Assembly: GCA_947396885.1 (NCBI GenBank)
Contig: OX377205.1
Coordinates: forward strand, 66,436,969 to 66,500,968
Source: Heligmosomoides polygyrus polygyrus
Lineage: Eukaryota > Nematoda > Chromadorea > Rhabditida > Heligmosomidae
Length of the DNA stretch: 64,000 bases
Direction of reading: 5' to 3'
Shown: in pieces, positions 1 to 9,884 of the stretch
Layout of the letters: each line of letters opens with the position of its first letter
Position numbering within the stretch: position 1 is the stretch's first letter
Translations under genes and position numbers: made by a program
Notes under the pieces: model-generated
Told to the model about the DNA's origin: nothing
The model's database searches: none
Seen by the model: the letters and a program-made list of their open reading frames with translations, nothing else

Positions 1-2256
1 CGCAGAACCCTGGTGTACCCTGACAAAGATGAGAAACTCCATCGAGGTTCCAGCTGCAGCTTGAACTCGACTCTTTGGACAAGAGTAGAGAATTCGCACC
101 CACTCTATGAGCTCTTCGGGAACTCCATGATGTCGCAAGGCGTACCATATCACTTCACGCGGTACGCGGTCGAAGGCCTTCTCTAAGTCGAGGAAGGCGA
201 TATGCACTGGCTTCTGTTTCTCGCGATGCTTCTCTAACAGGAGGCGGACGGCGTGTATGGCATCAATGGTGTCACAGCCAGCTACGAAGCCGCACTGACT
301 GCTGGAAAGCTAGACGATGTCACGAATTCGTCCGTCGACAATTCGCTCAAAGATTTTCATGCTGTGCGAAAGCAAGCGAATCGGACGGTAATTGGATCAG
401 TCTGCAGGACTGCCCTTCTTCTTTCAAATCGGAATCGTCGTGCTTTGGCGACAACACTCAGGCACCTTCTTCTCCGCCACAACCTGGTTAAAGAACTTCG
501 CCAATCACTCAGCAGTGTACCAATATTTGGACTTCCATCAATCAGCTGCCACGTCGTCGGGCTCAGTCGCTTTGCCTGGCCTCATCTTCTTCACAGCCGC
601 TTCAGTCTCCTCCACGGTGATCTTCTGGAGGGGGCCGTGGGTTGGAGCCGTAGAAGGGATGGCTGGATGAGGAAATTCTACTGTAGAAATTTCCTCAAAG
701 TAATCGCGCCATCGCTTCAATGCCTTCTTGCGGTCCATGAGAAGGTGGCCGCTCTCATCATTGATGCCAAAAAACTTTTCAATGTCCTCGGTTTGGCGAT
801 GGCGGCTCTTAGCAAGTCGGTACAGATACCGCTCACCATCGCGCCACTCGAGCTTCTCGTTGACATGTCCATAATGAGTGGCTTTTGCAACAGCCACGGC
901 CTTCTTTGCAGCCTTTTTGGCTTCTTGGTACTTTCGCCGTCTTTTCGCCGAGAAATACGTGATAAAGCGGTTTCTTCTCTCGCACTTTTGCTTTCACGTC
1001 ATCTGTCCACAGCCATGCCTACTTGTCGACCTTCCGTCGCCCAGGCTTCGTAGTGCCGAGTTCCGACTGTGCAGCTTGACGAGTTGCGTCGGTCGTTTTC
1101 TTTCAAGTTTCGTCGACAGTCGTAACTGTCAATAACCGCACGCAAGAAATCACAGCTGCTTCGTTCTCTTTCATTCGCCACCACTTGATTCTTGCAGCAC
1201 CGCATCGCTCGATCTGCTTCAGCCTCGGAGGGGCGATCTTTAGGGTGCAGATCAGCGGTCGATGCTGTGGGGCGACCTCTCGTACGGCACGATCTTCGCG
1301 TCTGTGACAATGCCCCGGTCGCGATCCCTCACAAGGACAAAGTCTATCTGAGACTTGGAGCTCGAACTATAGTATGAGATTAGGTGGGAGTCGCGTTTTC
1401 GGAAAACGGTGTTCACAATGGTGAGATTATGCGTTTCCGCACACTCAAGAATACGCTCACCATCGGCGTTACGCGACCCGTATCCGAAACCACCATGACA
1501 GCTATACCCGTCCTTCGCAGCACCTACGTGCCCATTGAGGTCACCAGGGACTATGGTGACATCTTTCGGCGGTACCTCTGCTGTCTTCTCATCAAGCAGG
1601 CTCCAAAACTCATCCTTGGCTTGATCGGAGCAGCCAGTCTGTGGAGCATAAGCAGAGAAGAAGTGATAGAGTCGCTCCTTAGCGGCGACAACGATCTTCA
1701 TCAACCGATCGTTAGAGCGTTCGACACTTACAATCAAGTCACGAAATCGTTCGGAGACGATTATTTCGACACCACTGGTGGTCCTGGGACTTCCACATAG
1801 AACGGCCTTGAAGCCACGTCCTATGTCTCTTGACTTGCAGCAGGACCACCTTGTCTCCTGCACCGTACAGAGGACAACTCTTCTACGCTCCAGTGCTTCA
1901 ACCAACTCGCACGAGCGGCCCGTCAACGTACCCACATTCAGCGTTGCTACGCGGGTCCTGCTTACGTTACGGGACTTTCAGACTAGCTCAGTTGCCCCCC
2001 GATGCCGTCCTCGCACCAGGGACCCTCGCATACTTTCCATACTCGCCGGGCTCTGCGAGTGCGCTTCGGCTCCCGCGGACGCCGTAGCACTATCTCGATA
2101 CTCATGCAACGTCATCAACCATGTGATGTGACATGGGTCTTTGTATGCCGGCCTGTCACAAGGGCCTGTCGCCTGCATTCGAGTGTCCGTGCTTAGCTTA
2201 GCTCGCAGGGCGAGCAGTTTCCAGTGGCACTACATGGAGGAACGGACATCGCCACC
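1..2256 (-). mobile_element. RTE-type LINE, copy A (cut by window edge)
   Basis: This is the 5' two thirds of a minus-strand non-LTR retrotransposon. Its 5' end, at the high-coordinate side, stops at the sequence gccacc (2251-2256). The same terminus is seen at 18980 and 59726 and closely at 29700, so it is the real element end. Going down in coordinates there is a 5' leader, an AP-endonuclease, a linker and the start of the reverse transcriptase (fingers and palm), which runs off the window at base 1. Frames are broken at several points, for example the linker and RT parts at 538-897 and 999-1310. It matches copies C and D throughout. Confidence 0.9.
1252..1935 (-). pseudogene. RTE endonuclease (EEP family) of copy A
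   Basis: A 227-codon open frame encodes the apurinic-type endonuclease that nicks target DNA for target-primed reverse transcription. Visible motifs in order are GTLTGR near the N-terminus, VQETRW (catalytic Glu), SAYAPQTG, GDLNGHVG (Asp/Asn pair), and SQIDFVLVR (Asp before the final conserved His region). The C-terminal part after IVPYERSPHS shifts frame relative to copy C, which keeps HRPLICTLKI there, so the C-terminal histidine lies out of frame. This family is often annotated craniofacial development protein 2-like in hookworms. It is a relic and not a host gene. Confidence 0.85.
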
Positions 2257-2347
2257 TTTCAAGGGCCATGCTAATCTTCTCTGTATTTCAGATCGATGTT
2301 GACTTGTTTAGCTGGTAGCCAAGGTTGGTATCACGTTTATTTGACTC

Positions 2348-2383
2348 GGCTTACGTTTCGGCGACCTCGCCTTCGTCAGAGCC
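2348..2383 (-). ncRNA. Hammerhead-ribozyme-like motif (left arm, opposite strand)
   Basis: This is the exact mirror copy of the motif at 2402-2437, carried on the minus strand because the repeat is a perfect palindrome. A transcript from either strand would contain one motif in sense orientation. The core, stem and ACGT palindrome are identical, and the same caveat about the extra A applies. Confidence 0.4.
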
Positions 2384-2401
2384 TGAAAAAGTCGAAAAAC
2401 A

Positions 2402-2437
2402 GGCTCTGACGAAGGCGAGGTCGCCGAAACGTAAGCC
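2402..2437 (+). ncRNA. Hammerhead-ribozyme-like motif, short stem III (right arm)
   Basis: CTGACGA (2406-2412) is followed by a GGCG/CGCC stem (2414-2417 with 2422-2425), GAAAC (2426-2430) and the self-complementary ACGT (2429-2432). A four-pair stem I can form between GGCT (2402-2405) and AGCC (2434-2437), placing a GTA cleavage triplet at 2431-2433. This is the layout of the reduced hammerheads linked to Penelope-like elements, where stem III forms only between two molecules. One extra A (2413) between the core and stem II departs from the strict consensus, so activity is uncertain. Confidence 0.4.
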
Positions 2438-2550
2438 GAGTCAAATAAACGTGATACCAACCTTGGCTACCAGCTAAACAAGTCAACATCGATCTGAAGT
2501 CAATATGCCAAGGTTTATCGAAAGTCGAACTTGGACACTTCTCTGTATTG

Positions 2551-2598
2551 TTCCAATTTTAGTATATGTTCATGAATGAACACATACTAAAATTGGAA
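2551..2598. repeat. Short hairpin repeat, 22-nt arms
   Basis: 2551-2572 and 2577-2598 are reverse complements with one mismatch and a 4-nt loop. The AT-rich arms suggest a small MITE remnant. The rest of 2500-3160 shows no coding signal or recognisable repeat. Confidence 0.6.
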
Positions 2599-3160
2599 TG
2601 AACATGCTGCATTTGCTACACCACTTCACATTAAATCCGCTGTGTGTCACTCTAACTTCAGTAGTCAAATAGGGTAGCCAACCTTGAGACAGGGTTTCTC
2701 CAGTAAACTTGATGTACAGAGATTGAGTGTTGAGAATATCCCATAGTGCGGATTTTTGATTCGAATATTCTATTAGCCGGTATTTGAAAAAAGCGAAAAA
2801 TCAGACCAATCGATTATTGGATCATCCGACAACTTTCCAAAGGCACAGATAATTCACCTTCTTCAAGAGGAATCTAAGTATTCTGCCAAAAAGGGAAAGC
2901 AGATCTACGTAAACTGCCTACGTCTCTGGATGTACGCAGAGTAGAAATGAGATTTCCATTCGTTTAAGGTGCACCATGTGTTTTGTTTTGAAAAAATACA
3001 AAATGTGTCGCTAGCGATAAAACATGTGTATTGTCTTTGTATATATCTGTGTCTTCGTACCCTTTCAGATAATCTTTAAAGAGTCATGTCGTGATGCAAG
3101 GCTTCATGTCAGGCCGAGTCCGAACTTCCTTCTCTTGCCATACGGAATAGAGCGTCCTCA

Positions 3161-5516
3161 TTAAATCACCCTTGCTCTCCAATCAACTACAACATTCATG
3201 ATGACATCGCGACCAGCCAACGCCCTAAGCCTATGCGAAAACGCGTTCTTGATCAGTGCTACGTGATCTGGTACTTCTACAGTGTAAAAGGAGTTTCTTA
3301 ATAGGTAGTAATGCAGTGAGAGAGTCCATGTAGGTAAAGGGGATTTGTCAGAATTAACACAAATAGGCTGCAAGAAAGCGCAGCTCTGACAGCTGTTTCG
3401 AAATGCGCATAGAGAACCATGTTAACCCACCGTGCACCACCGAGTTTTTTTGCTCCTCCTGCTTCTCCTTCTCCATTGCAGCTCGTCGCATTTGTGCCAG
3501 TAGGAGTTCGGACACTTCGGCCGGATCGCCGCCGTCCACCCACTCGCCAGATGCCGCTCGAAGCTCCCTAGAAAGGTCGCCACTAGCGACACTAGTTTTT
3601 GAGTGAAGTGGGGGGGGGGGGCTGCAGGTTTACCGATGAGTGTGGCACGTCTGACAGAGCCACTTGGAGCGATACGTTCCCCGTCGGCAGCTGTTGCACA
3701 GAAGACGTCCACACTGAGCGCACCGAGTGCCAGCGTTGAAGACAAGGCCGAGCCGGCAGTGACAGTGGAAGCACACACGGCCTGAAGGCGGTTGTGGTGG
3801 AGGCCTAAACTCACGCAACACTCAACACCTCTGAATAACGGAAGCCGCATTGTCTACTAACATCTCCGACATGCTCTTCTCAATCATTCTTCGTCGGATT
3901 TAACCCAAGGGTGGCCGCATAACGAACAAAGAACAACAATTAAAGCAATTTTTACACCAAGCTCTCTCCATTAGGTCGGTAATTGTCCACTGTCCACTCA
4001 CATGTCACTCACTTGTGAAGCTACTTTTAACCTTCTTAATCGTTGACCAGTAAAGTAAAGTAAATCGGTGGCTGAGTGGGTAGTAGAACCATAGACAAGT
4101 GTAAGGTTGATATCCTTGAGCGTTCTCACAAGGGTTTCAGGAGTCCTGAGAAGACGACAATTCAGCCCCTTTCGATCCAAAATCAACCTTGAGCTTCTTA
4201 GTGGTGTTTTCTTCAAAACGCGTGGAATCGCAGTCGGACGAGACGCCGGCTGTCGCATGCTCTCCGATTAAATGTTCTTGGTTCAAGTTTCTCCGTCCAG
4301 GTCAGCCAACCAAGCCTTCAATCTTTTTGGGCTCAGGACTTGGTATCCGGGTAGAATAGTGCACTAACATGTCTATCGGCTGACCACTGCAATCATTCTA
4401 GGCTAAATCACTTGTGTCATCTGTCCTTCCTTTATCATCGAGTTGCTAGAGCGGGCGGCCACAGCGTCTCCATTCGTCCCTGCCGCTGCCAGAGTGCTCC
4501 AGTGGATCCTCCCTCGAGGGACACGAAGAGCGCCATATCGGTCGTTTAGGTCTTTCACGAAGAAGTTCGACTAACGCGTTGGTGGGCGCCCTGGCGTACG
4601 GAATCCAGTCGGTGACGGCTCTCCTCCAGCGGGTGTCTGCGAAGCGCATTACGTGGCCAGACAACCTTATTTTCGACTCTTCGACTTCTTATCTCTAGGC
4701 CAAATACGCATTCAAATTGCCTCCACAACATCCAGCAAGAGTAGAATGCGTGGAGCATCCAGTCAAGGAATTGACTAACGTCGTCCTGTATCCTATGCTC
4801 ATGTTTTTCAGTGGCAATGGAGTCACTAAGTAAGATCCTGCGGAGTTTTTTGGGCCTGGGTGGAGCAGTCGTTAAAAGGAGCCGCTCTTTGTATACTCCC
4901 TAATCGGACATTAATTCCTGACCAGGTGAGACAAAACTCCCTCTAATGCTCCAGAGTGGGTAAATTGCTGCTAAGCGTATTTGTTGAGTGGTGCTATATT
5001 CATCAAGTCGTGGAGCCAATGCTGTTGAACAGAATTCTCTCGGCTGGAAAACTGGTTTTTCTCATTGTTAGTGTGCAACTGGCTCCAAACCAAAGTTGAG
5101 CCCCAGCTCTTACCACACAAGTACCGTACGAACGCCAGTGCGCTCCTCGAAGTTATCAGAAATTTTTAACGTGACTCTCACCTCGCTATTGTCGGTCGAT
5201 TACTTCGAAACGATCCTATGCTGATCATGCTGTCTGAGGAGATGCTCTGCATCAGCGGACAGTTGATAGCTTTTCGTCCCACAGAAGGTAGTCGGTGCTG
5301 TAGTTCCGACATTTCGACGTACGATTTTAGCTGGCTGAAACACATATGTATTTTAGACGTGTTTTCCTTGAACTGGCAGATCTCTCACCGTAGACGGGCC
5401 TTTTCCCGCCGCTGGAATTCAAGGTCGCGTTCCAGCACTGGACGAATGATCGCCTGTTCACGAGGACTGAGGCCTTTAAGGAGTTCGAACAGCTCCTCAG
5501 TCTCCTCGATTGACAT
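3161..5516 (-). CDS. Small Rab effector (RabBD helix + FYVE_2 zinc finger), spliced
   Basis: Four exons join in phase on the minus strand: 5516-5389, 3804-3634, 3567-3431 and 3276-3161, giving 183 aa. Introns have GT..AG ends (GTGAGA..TTTAG, GTAAAC..TCTAG, GTGGGT..TGTAG). Exon 1 encodes a charged helix with LSPREQAIIRPVLERD (residues 16-31), like the first Rab-binding helix of rabphilin and Slp proteins. Exon 2 encodes a zinc finger with four CxxC pairs (Cys 54/57, 71/74, 79/82, 93/96), including LGLVFNAG and KWLCQTC. Exon 3 continues into SGEW (106-109), the conserved segment after this finger, then a Glu/Lys-rich stretch. Such domains bind GTP-loaded Rab on vesicles. No C2 domain is seen, so it would be Noc2- or melanophilin-like in build. 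Exon 4 is the least certain. The first intron (1.6 kb) carries transposon debris. The domain assignment is family knowledge; the splice model is inferred. Confidence 0.72.
4226..4795 (+). mobile_element. SINE-B copy, split by a LINE fragment
   Basis: The two ends match the SINE seen at 12934-13227 and 63539-63813: a tRNA-like head (TCGCAGTCGG, then GGTTCAAGTTTC as a worn B box) at 4226-4396, and the tail region with GGCCAAATACGCATTC at 4698-4795. The middle (4409-4693) is an inserted LINE end. The copy lies inside the first intron of the Rab effector. Confidence 0.7.
4409..4693 (-). mobile_element. LINE 3' fragment inserted in SINE-B
   Basis: Minus-strand translation gives SGHVMRFADTRWRRAVTDWI followed by worn GRP/RW signals. 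This is the C-terminal GHxxR..RW..AV..W.PR..GRPP.RW block found after the reverse transcriptase in nematode LINEs; the LINE at 60.0-61.3 kb has a relative of it. Flanks tctaggctaaat (4397-4408) and tctaggccaaat (4694-4705) are 12-bp near-identical direct repeats, fitting a target duplication from a 5'-truncated insertion. Confidence 0.7.
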
Positions 5517-5532
5517 TACGGCTGAAAAAGGG
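5514..5532 (-). promoter_or_regulatory. Likely spliced-leader trans-splice acceptor and start codon
   Basis: On the minus strand a CCCCTTTTTCAG acceptor ends at 5522, only 5 nt before the ATG at 5516-5514. Nematode mRNAs often receive a spliced leader at such a site, which supports this ATG as the start of the Rab effector. It could instead be a normal acceptor after a 5' UTR intron. Confidence 0.5.
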
Positions 5533-5624
5533 GCTGTAGTGTTCCTTTACAAGCATAAACGGCAGAGGCTAGAGTCGTTGATTATGTCTAAGAAACAGCA
5601 GAGAGCCCGGGCACGAAATCGAAG

Positions 5625-5995
5625 TCAGTGCGCATTCGCGGGGTTAGAACCCGCACCACCTGTTGACCATGCGGGAATGTAACAGTTTGCAGCCTTGATG
5701 CCACCCACTTGAGGTTTGAAGAAACTGACTTGAATCATTTCTGCAATGACCCTCGGCTTGACTGATATCAGCCGCTGGCTCATCCCGATATACGGGCCAA
5801 GCTGAAGGCTCCCACGAGGCGTGGATGTATGTTGCTGGCGAGCGGCATTCTCGTCCGGTCAGCATGAGGTGCAGGTTCGAGTCCCGCTTGGCGCTAGAGC
5901 TTGATTGCAGCAAGACATAGTTATAACAGCTTACAACCTCGATACCAGCCACTTGAGACTTATAGTTAGAGAAACCATCTTGAATCAAGCCATGA
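5625..5995 (+). mobile_element. SINE-A, worn dimeric copy
   Basis: The plus strand carries two copies of the SINE-A tail (AACAGCTTACA..ACTTGAATCA, around 5670-5735 and 5925-5990), with a tRNA-like head at about 5850-5912 holding a good B box (GGTTCGAGTCC, 5874-5884). The first tail is preceded by a tRNA-like piece in the opposite orientation (5635-5680), so one unit was partly inverted. It is much more diverged than the copies at 21.8 and 50.4 kb. Confidence 0.65.
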
Positions 5996-6600
5996 GGGGA
6001 TTTTCGCGATGAAGTCCGTCGATGCGCATCAAAAGGCTTCCTACAGCGGCAAGCGAACATCTTGAACGAGATACAGCCGCACATTGTCATGCTTGAGACG
6101 GTTCTCTACGGCACTTCCATTACGCCTTTACTTGGCCGCTGTTGCAGCTGCATGTTTGTATCAACAGCTCCTAAAGTGGCGTAGTGCAGAAACGTTGAAT
6201 GCGTTTCCGCCATCTCAGAGTTTGCTTCTTCGAAGTTTCTCTCGGTTCTCAATCTCGAAGAGGTGAGACTTGGTTCGGCTGAGCGCATATCCATCCAATA
6301 AAAAATCAATCGCAAACGCCGCTTAAGCCCCTTCGCCCACGATTTGTCCACTGTCATGTCATGTATATTGGTTATTTCCCTTTAATCTTCAAATAACAGA
6401 ATGAGAAAGTTATGAACTGAGAACAGGAGTGAAGTATATCAGATTTACGCCTAAAAAAGGATCTCTGCACATTTATCAGGATGGTGTTTAACTCAAGAGA
6501 AAGGATATCTTCTTCGGTCCCGGAGAAAATCGCGACATTTTTCTGTGTGGGTGTTATAAAGACCCACGTTGACCTAGCAAACAAATATCCTGTCGACTTC

Positions 6601-6755
6601 CTATCCTGACTTTTTCGAGTAACAGTTGTCACGTCGGCATTGCTCTATACGGTCGGCTGTAATAAGCTCACACAAAAGTGCACAGTGAGCTCCATAAGTG
6701 TTGATCGCCATGTATTTCAAACACCCTTCGTTGTAGCAATAATCAGAATCATAGC
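6601..6755 (-). CDS. Candidate last exon, cysteine-rich 50-aa peptide
   Basis: A TTTCTAG acceptor at 6756-6762 opens a frame that runs to TAG at 6601. It has six cysteines in the spacing C-x4-C-x12-C-x3-C-x10-C-x4-C, starting YCYNEGCLKYMAINTY. Such patterns occur in small secreted disulfide-rich proteins, but I do not recognise the family. No matching upstream exon in the right phase was found; a hydrophobic frame at about 6920-7060 (minus) did not join. It could be a chance frame, though six evenly spaced cysteines are unusual. Confidence 0.3.
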
Positions 6756-7171
6756 CTAGAAACGAAAGGTAGTATACTCAATTCTCGCCGGTCTCTCGTG
6801 TTGAAGTGAAAAGTCATTTGATGTTATTCAGAAGCTAATGAACGCGACCCGAATTCTACTTCTAGTAGTATTTGGAGACCCAGTGAGTGAGAAATCTTTG
6901 GAGTGACGAGCGATTAATTACAGGTAGGCAGAAGGTGTTTCATTCGTTGAAGCAAAAATGAGATTCTCCCATGTGATGAGCACCACTGCACTATATGCGA
7001 TCAGTGAGGAGTACGGCAAAGAAATTTTGAAACGGCAGGTTCCAGTAGGTGCTTCAGCATTGGGAAGGCGCTTTTCATGAACCAGCCCAGCCGTTCATTG
7101 TCTTTTTGTAAGACCCTCGAAATATTTCGAACTCGTATACCGGCAGGTGGAAGAGCCATCGTTTTCAATTT

Positions 7172-7489
7172 TCAATGCTTCTTGCACAGCCAGGAAACAC
7201 TTGGAGCAAGAATGGCCTCAACCTCAAACACAACCGAGAAAAACCGATGCGCATACACTGGACCTTCCATCGATTGTGCAAATTCTCCCCTAAGAGCTTC
7301 AGCGGCTGCAAAAAAGTTGTTTAAAACCCTCACTCTCTCTTCTTCACATCCTGTAGAGTATAAACGACATCTTACAGAGACAGTTGATGCTACACCTGTC
7401 ATACAGCATGCGGATTCGGCGACCCAGAAAACTCCAGCCGTGATACCCGTGGGATAGTGTGTTCGACAGAGCCTCCTCCGACTATGGAA
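7172..7489 (-). CDS. Candidate exon, 105 codons, unknown function
   Basis: A TTTTTTGACAG acceptor precedes an open frame of 105 codons ending in TGA at 7172-7174. Its composition is protein-like, with segments such as EEERVRVLNNFFAAAEALRG and VYAHRFFSVVFEVEAILAP and few rare combinations. I do not recognise a family. The plus strand is also open here for 126 codons (7077-7457), so the coding strand is not certain. It lies on the same strand as the cysteine-rich candidate 400 bp downstream, and they could belong to one gene. Confidence 0.28.
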   Translation of the reverse strand, partial: FHSRRRLCRTHYPTGITAGVFWVAESACCMTGVASTVSVRCRLYSTGCEEERVRVLNNFFAAAEALRGEFAQSMEGPVYAHRFFSVVFEVEAILAPSVSWLCKKH

Positions 7490-7499
7490 CTGTCAAAAA

Positions 7500-9880
7500 A
7501 CGTAGAGGAATACTAGCAAGGAAATATATACCCTACTCGAGAGCATTCATGTGAACCCTGTTATTTAACCGTAAACTTTTATTTCGCTTACGAAAAGAAA
7601 CCGGTGATGACCTGAGTTATCCTTTACAATTTTGATATATGATTCTTGGGTAGATTTAAGATTAAGCAATTCAGAGCGATTCAAAGTCTGTGCAGGTTCT
7701 TACATCTCAAAAGGCCTGATGAAAGTGTCTTCTTTAATAGAACTCAAATGCTCAACCACGACAGAAGTCAACTGAAGCTGGACAAGAGACTGAAAAAAGA
7801 CATTCGTTGGCATGGACAATTTGTAGGGCTTGTGTATGTCCCTTTGTTATCACCAAGCCAGAATAAAAACCATTTTTCACTTCACAAAAAGAATACACAG
7901 TTCTAATGTCTTCAAAAGCATAACAATACTAAAGCATCGCTGTTGCAAGTACTCTCTTCAAATTCATATGTATCTGTTAACTCTAATCAAAACGTGGTAT
8001 GAAATAACAGAATCTATCCTAGTGGTGTGGGACATCGCTAGAAAAACAAACCAAACCACATGAGGAAGGCTTGACCAAGGAGGATTACCCTTGTGTAAAA
8101 ACTTCATTTCTATTTTGAGTGCCATTGTCGAACATACAGAGTTAAGAGCCTCCACTACAATAGATGCATTATTCATCTTACATTTGCAAATTCACTTCAG
8201 CAAATTCAGGAAGCTGGCGCAGAACGGATGGATCTAACACACAAAAGCAAGTTCTAAAAATTATAAGGAACTAGATGTAAAACAACCATAGAGGGGTCAT
8301 GGAAGGAGAAGAGTTCATTACCCTCTCTCCTCCCCCCCCCTCTCCCAATCCTTATGCTTGCCGGGGAGTCTTATAGCTGCCTAAGAAAAGCTGGGAGGCA
8401 CACATTTTTGCCAGCTCTGTGGTGCATTAAGAGCAAGCACGCCACTTCGTCGTAGAAGAATTATTTGCGCTTCAAATAGGAATGGTTAATAAGTAGATCC
8501 TTTGAAGATCAACGAAGCAGATGCACACCAAGGAAGTTACAAGGATAAAGGATTTTTTGTTGGCAATCAGTGCTTTCAATCACGAGCTTGAAAGGAGTTT
8601 GAGCAAAGCTACGTTTCGCGAAAAACTAGCTTGTTGGAGATGAAATTCTTGCAGGAATGCCTCACTCGCGATTCGCTGAGCGGCACGCAAACAGGTAATC
8701 TACTAATTGCTTATCCGCTGTGATGTGTTAAACGCGGGACGAAAGGGTATCGAATTTGGCTGATAGGATGAGCGTGTTTTCCCGTAACAGTGTTGTCACA
8801 CTGAAAGAGGGATTGAAATAATAGACCAACATCTTGCGGGTGTCACTTTTGGGTTTTTGCCCTGTTGTCTAGCATTATGCCATAAAAAGCCTCAGTATGT
8901 AGTTATACCGCGCTATCTGGATAACGCAGAACAGCTTTGGCAACAGTTATAGAATTATAATAGCAATGGTTATAAGAAAAGCGTTCTCTGTAGAAAACCG
9001 AGGGAAGATACGCACATCTTCGTGACGGGTCAATGCAGTAATTGCCGATCATACTCGCAAATGAAGCTACAGTGAGAGAAGCTTCTAAGAACAGTGCAGG
9101 AGATATGTATGGATGTAATTTAACGAGAGCTTTCCAAGCGAGACAACGTGGATTACTACGCGAGCGACGAACCTTCTCACGACGAAGACTAGCCTGTCCC
9201 ACGTCTGACAAGAGGTAGAAGACGAGGATGGAATGCTAACATACTGAGGCCCAAATGCGTTTTATATTGATAAGAATGCAATGATCGCCTATGGCAGTGC
9301 CTAAACGCAATCCAGCAGCGGCACCCTTGATCTCTCTCCTACAAGTCCGCAACGATATCCACTCCGCCAAGTAATCGCTGACGCTCTCCTCGCAGACGTT
9401 TCCCCTGAGTGTACCTTTTAGCCTCTTTTAGATGAGCTATTATGGAATTTGTCAAATCCCACGTTCCCGCCACTACTGAAACTCCATATCTTTCGCATGA
9501 TGGTACACCTTCTCCCTTCCTCAAATATTGCCATTAAATGTTGATAATCAATGTACGTTGTACCACAGGAGGTTTCCATGTGCGTCTTTATAACACGGCC
9601 GGAATGACTTCTCGTCTCCATCGGAGGCTCGAACGTGGTGCAGAAGTTCGTCTCGCACTCTTAACTGCCCTGGCATTCTCAACCTACATCAGCTATCACA
9701 TTAGAGTACACGGTGAGACTCAGGCGGCAGAAAGTCACTCTTAACAAAAAGGGATATCTTTCTCAGTGGCAAAATTACGCATTTCACCGTAACCATTACG
9801 TTAACACTCTTATGCCTTCCAAGTAGGCTGATGAGCAACTTGTATTGTATGCCAAATAGGCATTCCGTTACACCACACTG
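7500..9880. other. No recognisable gene or repeat
   Basis: AT-rich sequence with only short frames, a C-rich run at about 8323-8346, and no family matches that I can see on either strand. Confidence 0.5.
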
Positions 9881-9884
9881 TACT

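Larger units (their letters stand above)
2287..2498. repeat. Palindromic MITE-like repeat, 99-nt arms
   Basis: The left arm 2287-2385 is the exact reverse complement of 2400-2498, with a 14-nt A-rich loop between them. It lies 30 bp beyond the end of RTE copy A. No clear target duplication is visible. The perfect arm match suggests recent formation or ongoing conversion. Both arms contain the hammerhead-like motif described separately. Confidence 0.9.

Noticed and set aside
253..1053. A 266-codon plus-strand frame
   Set aside because: It is the antisense shadow of the RTE linker and reverse transcriptase; similar shadows recur over copies C, D and E.
5960..6360. Possible further mariner relic on the minus strand (HYATLGAVDTN.. 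and KHDNVRLYLVQ)
   Set aside because: Only two weak motifs in different frames and no third block; not enough to call.
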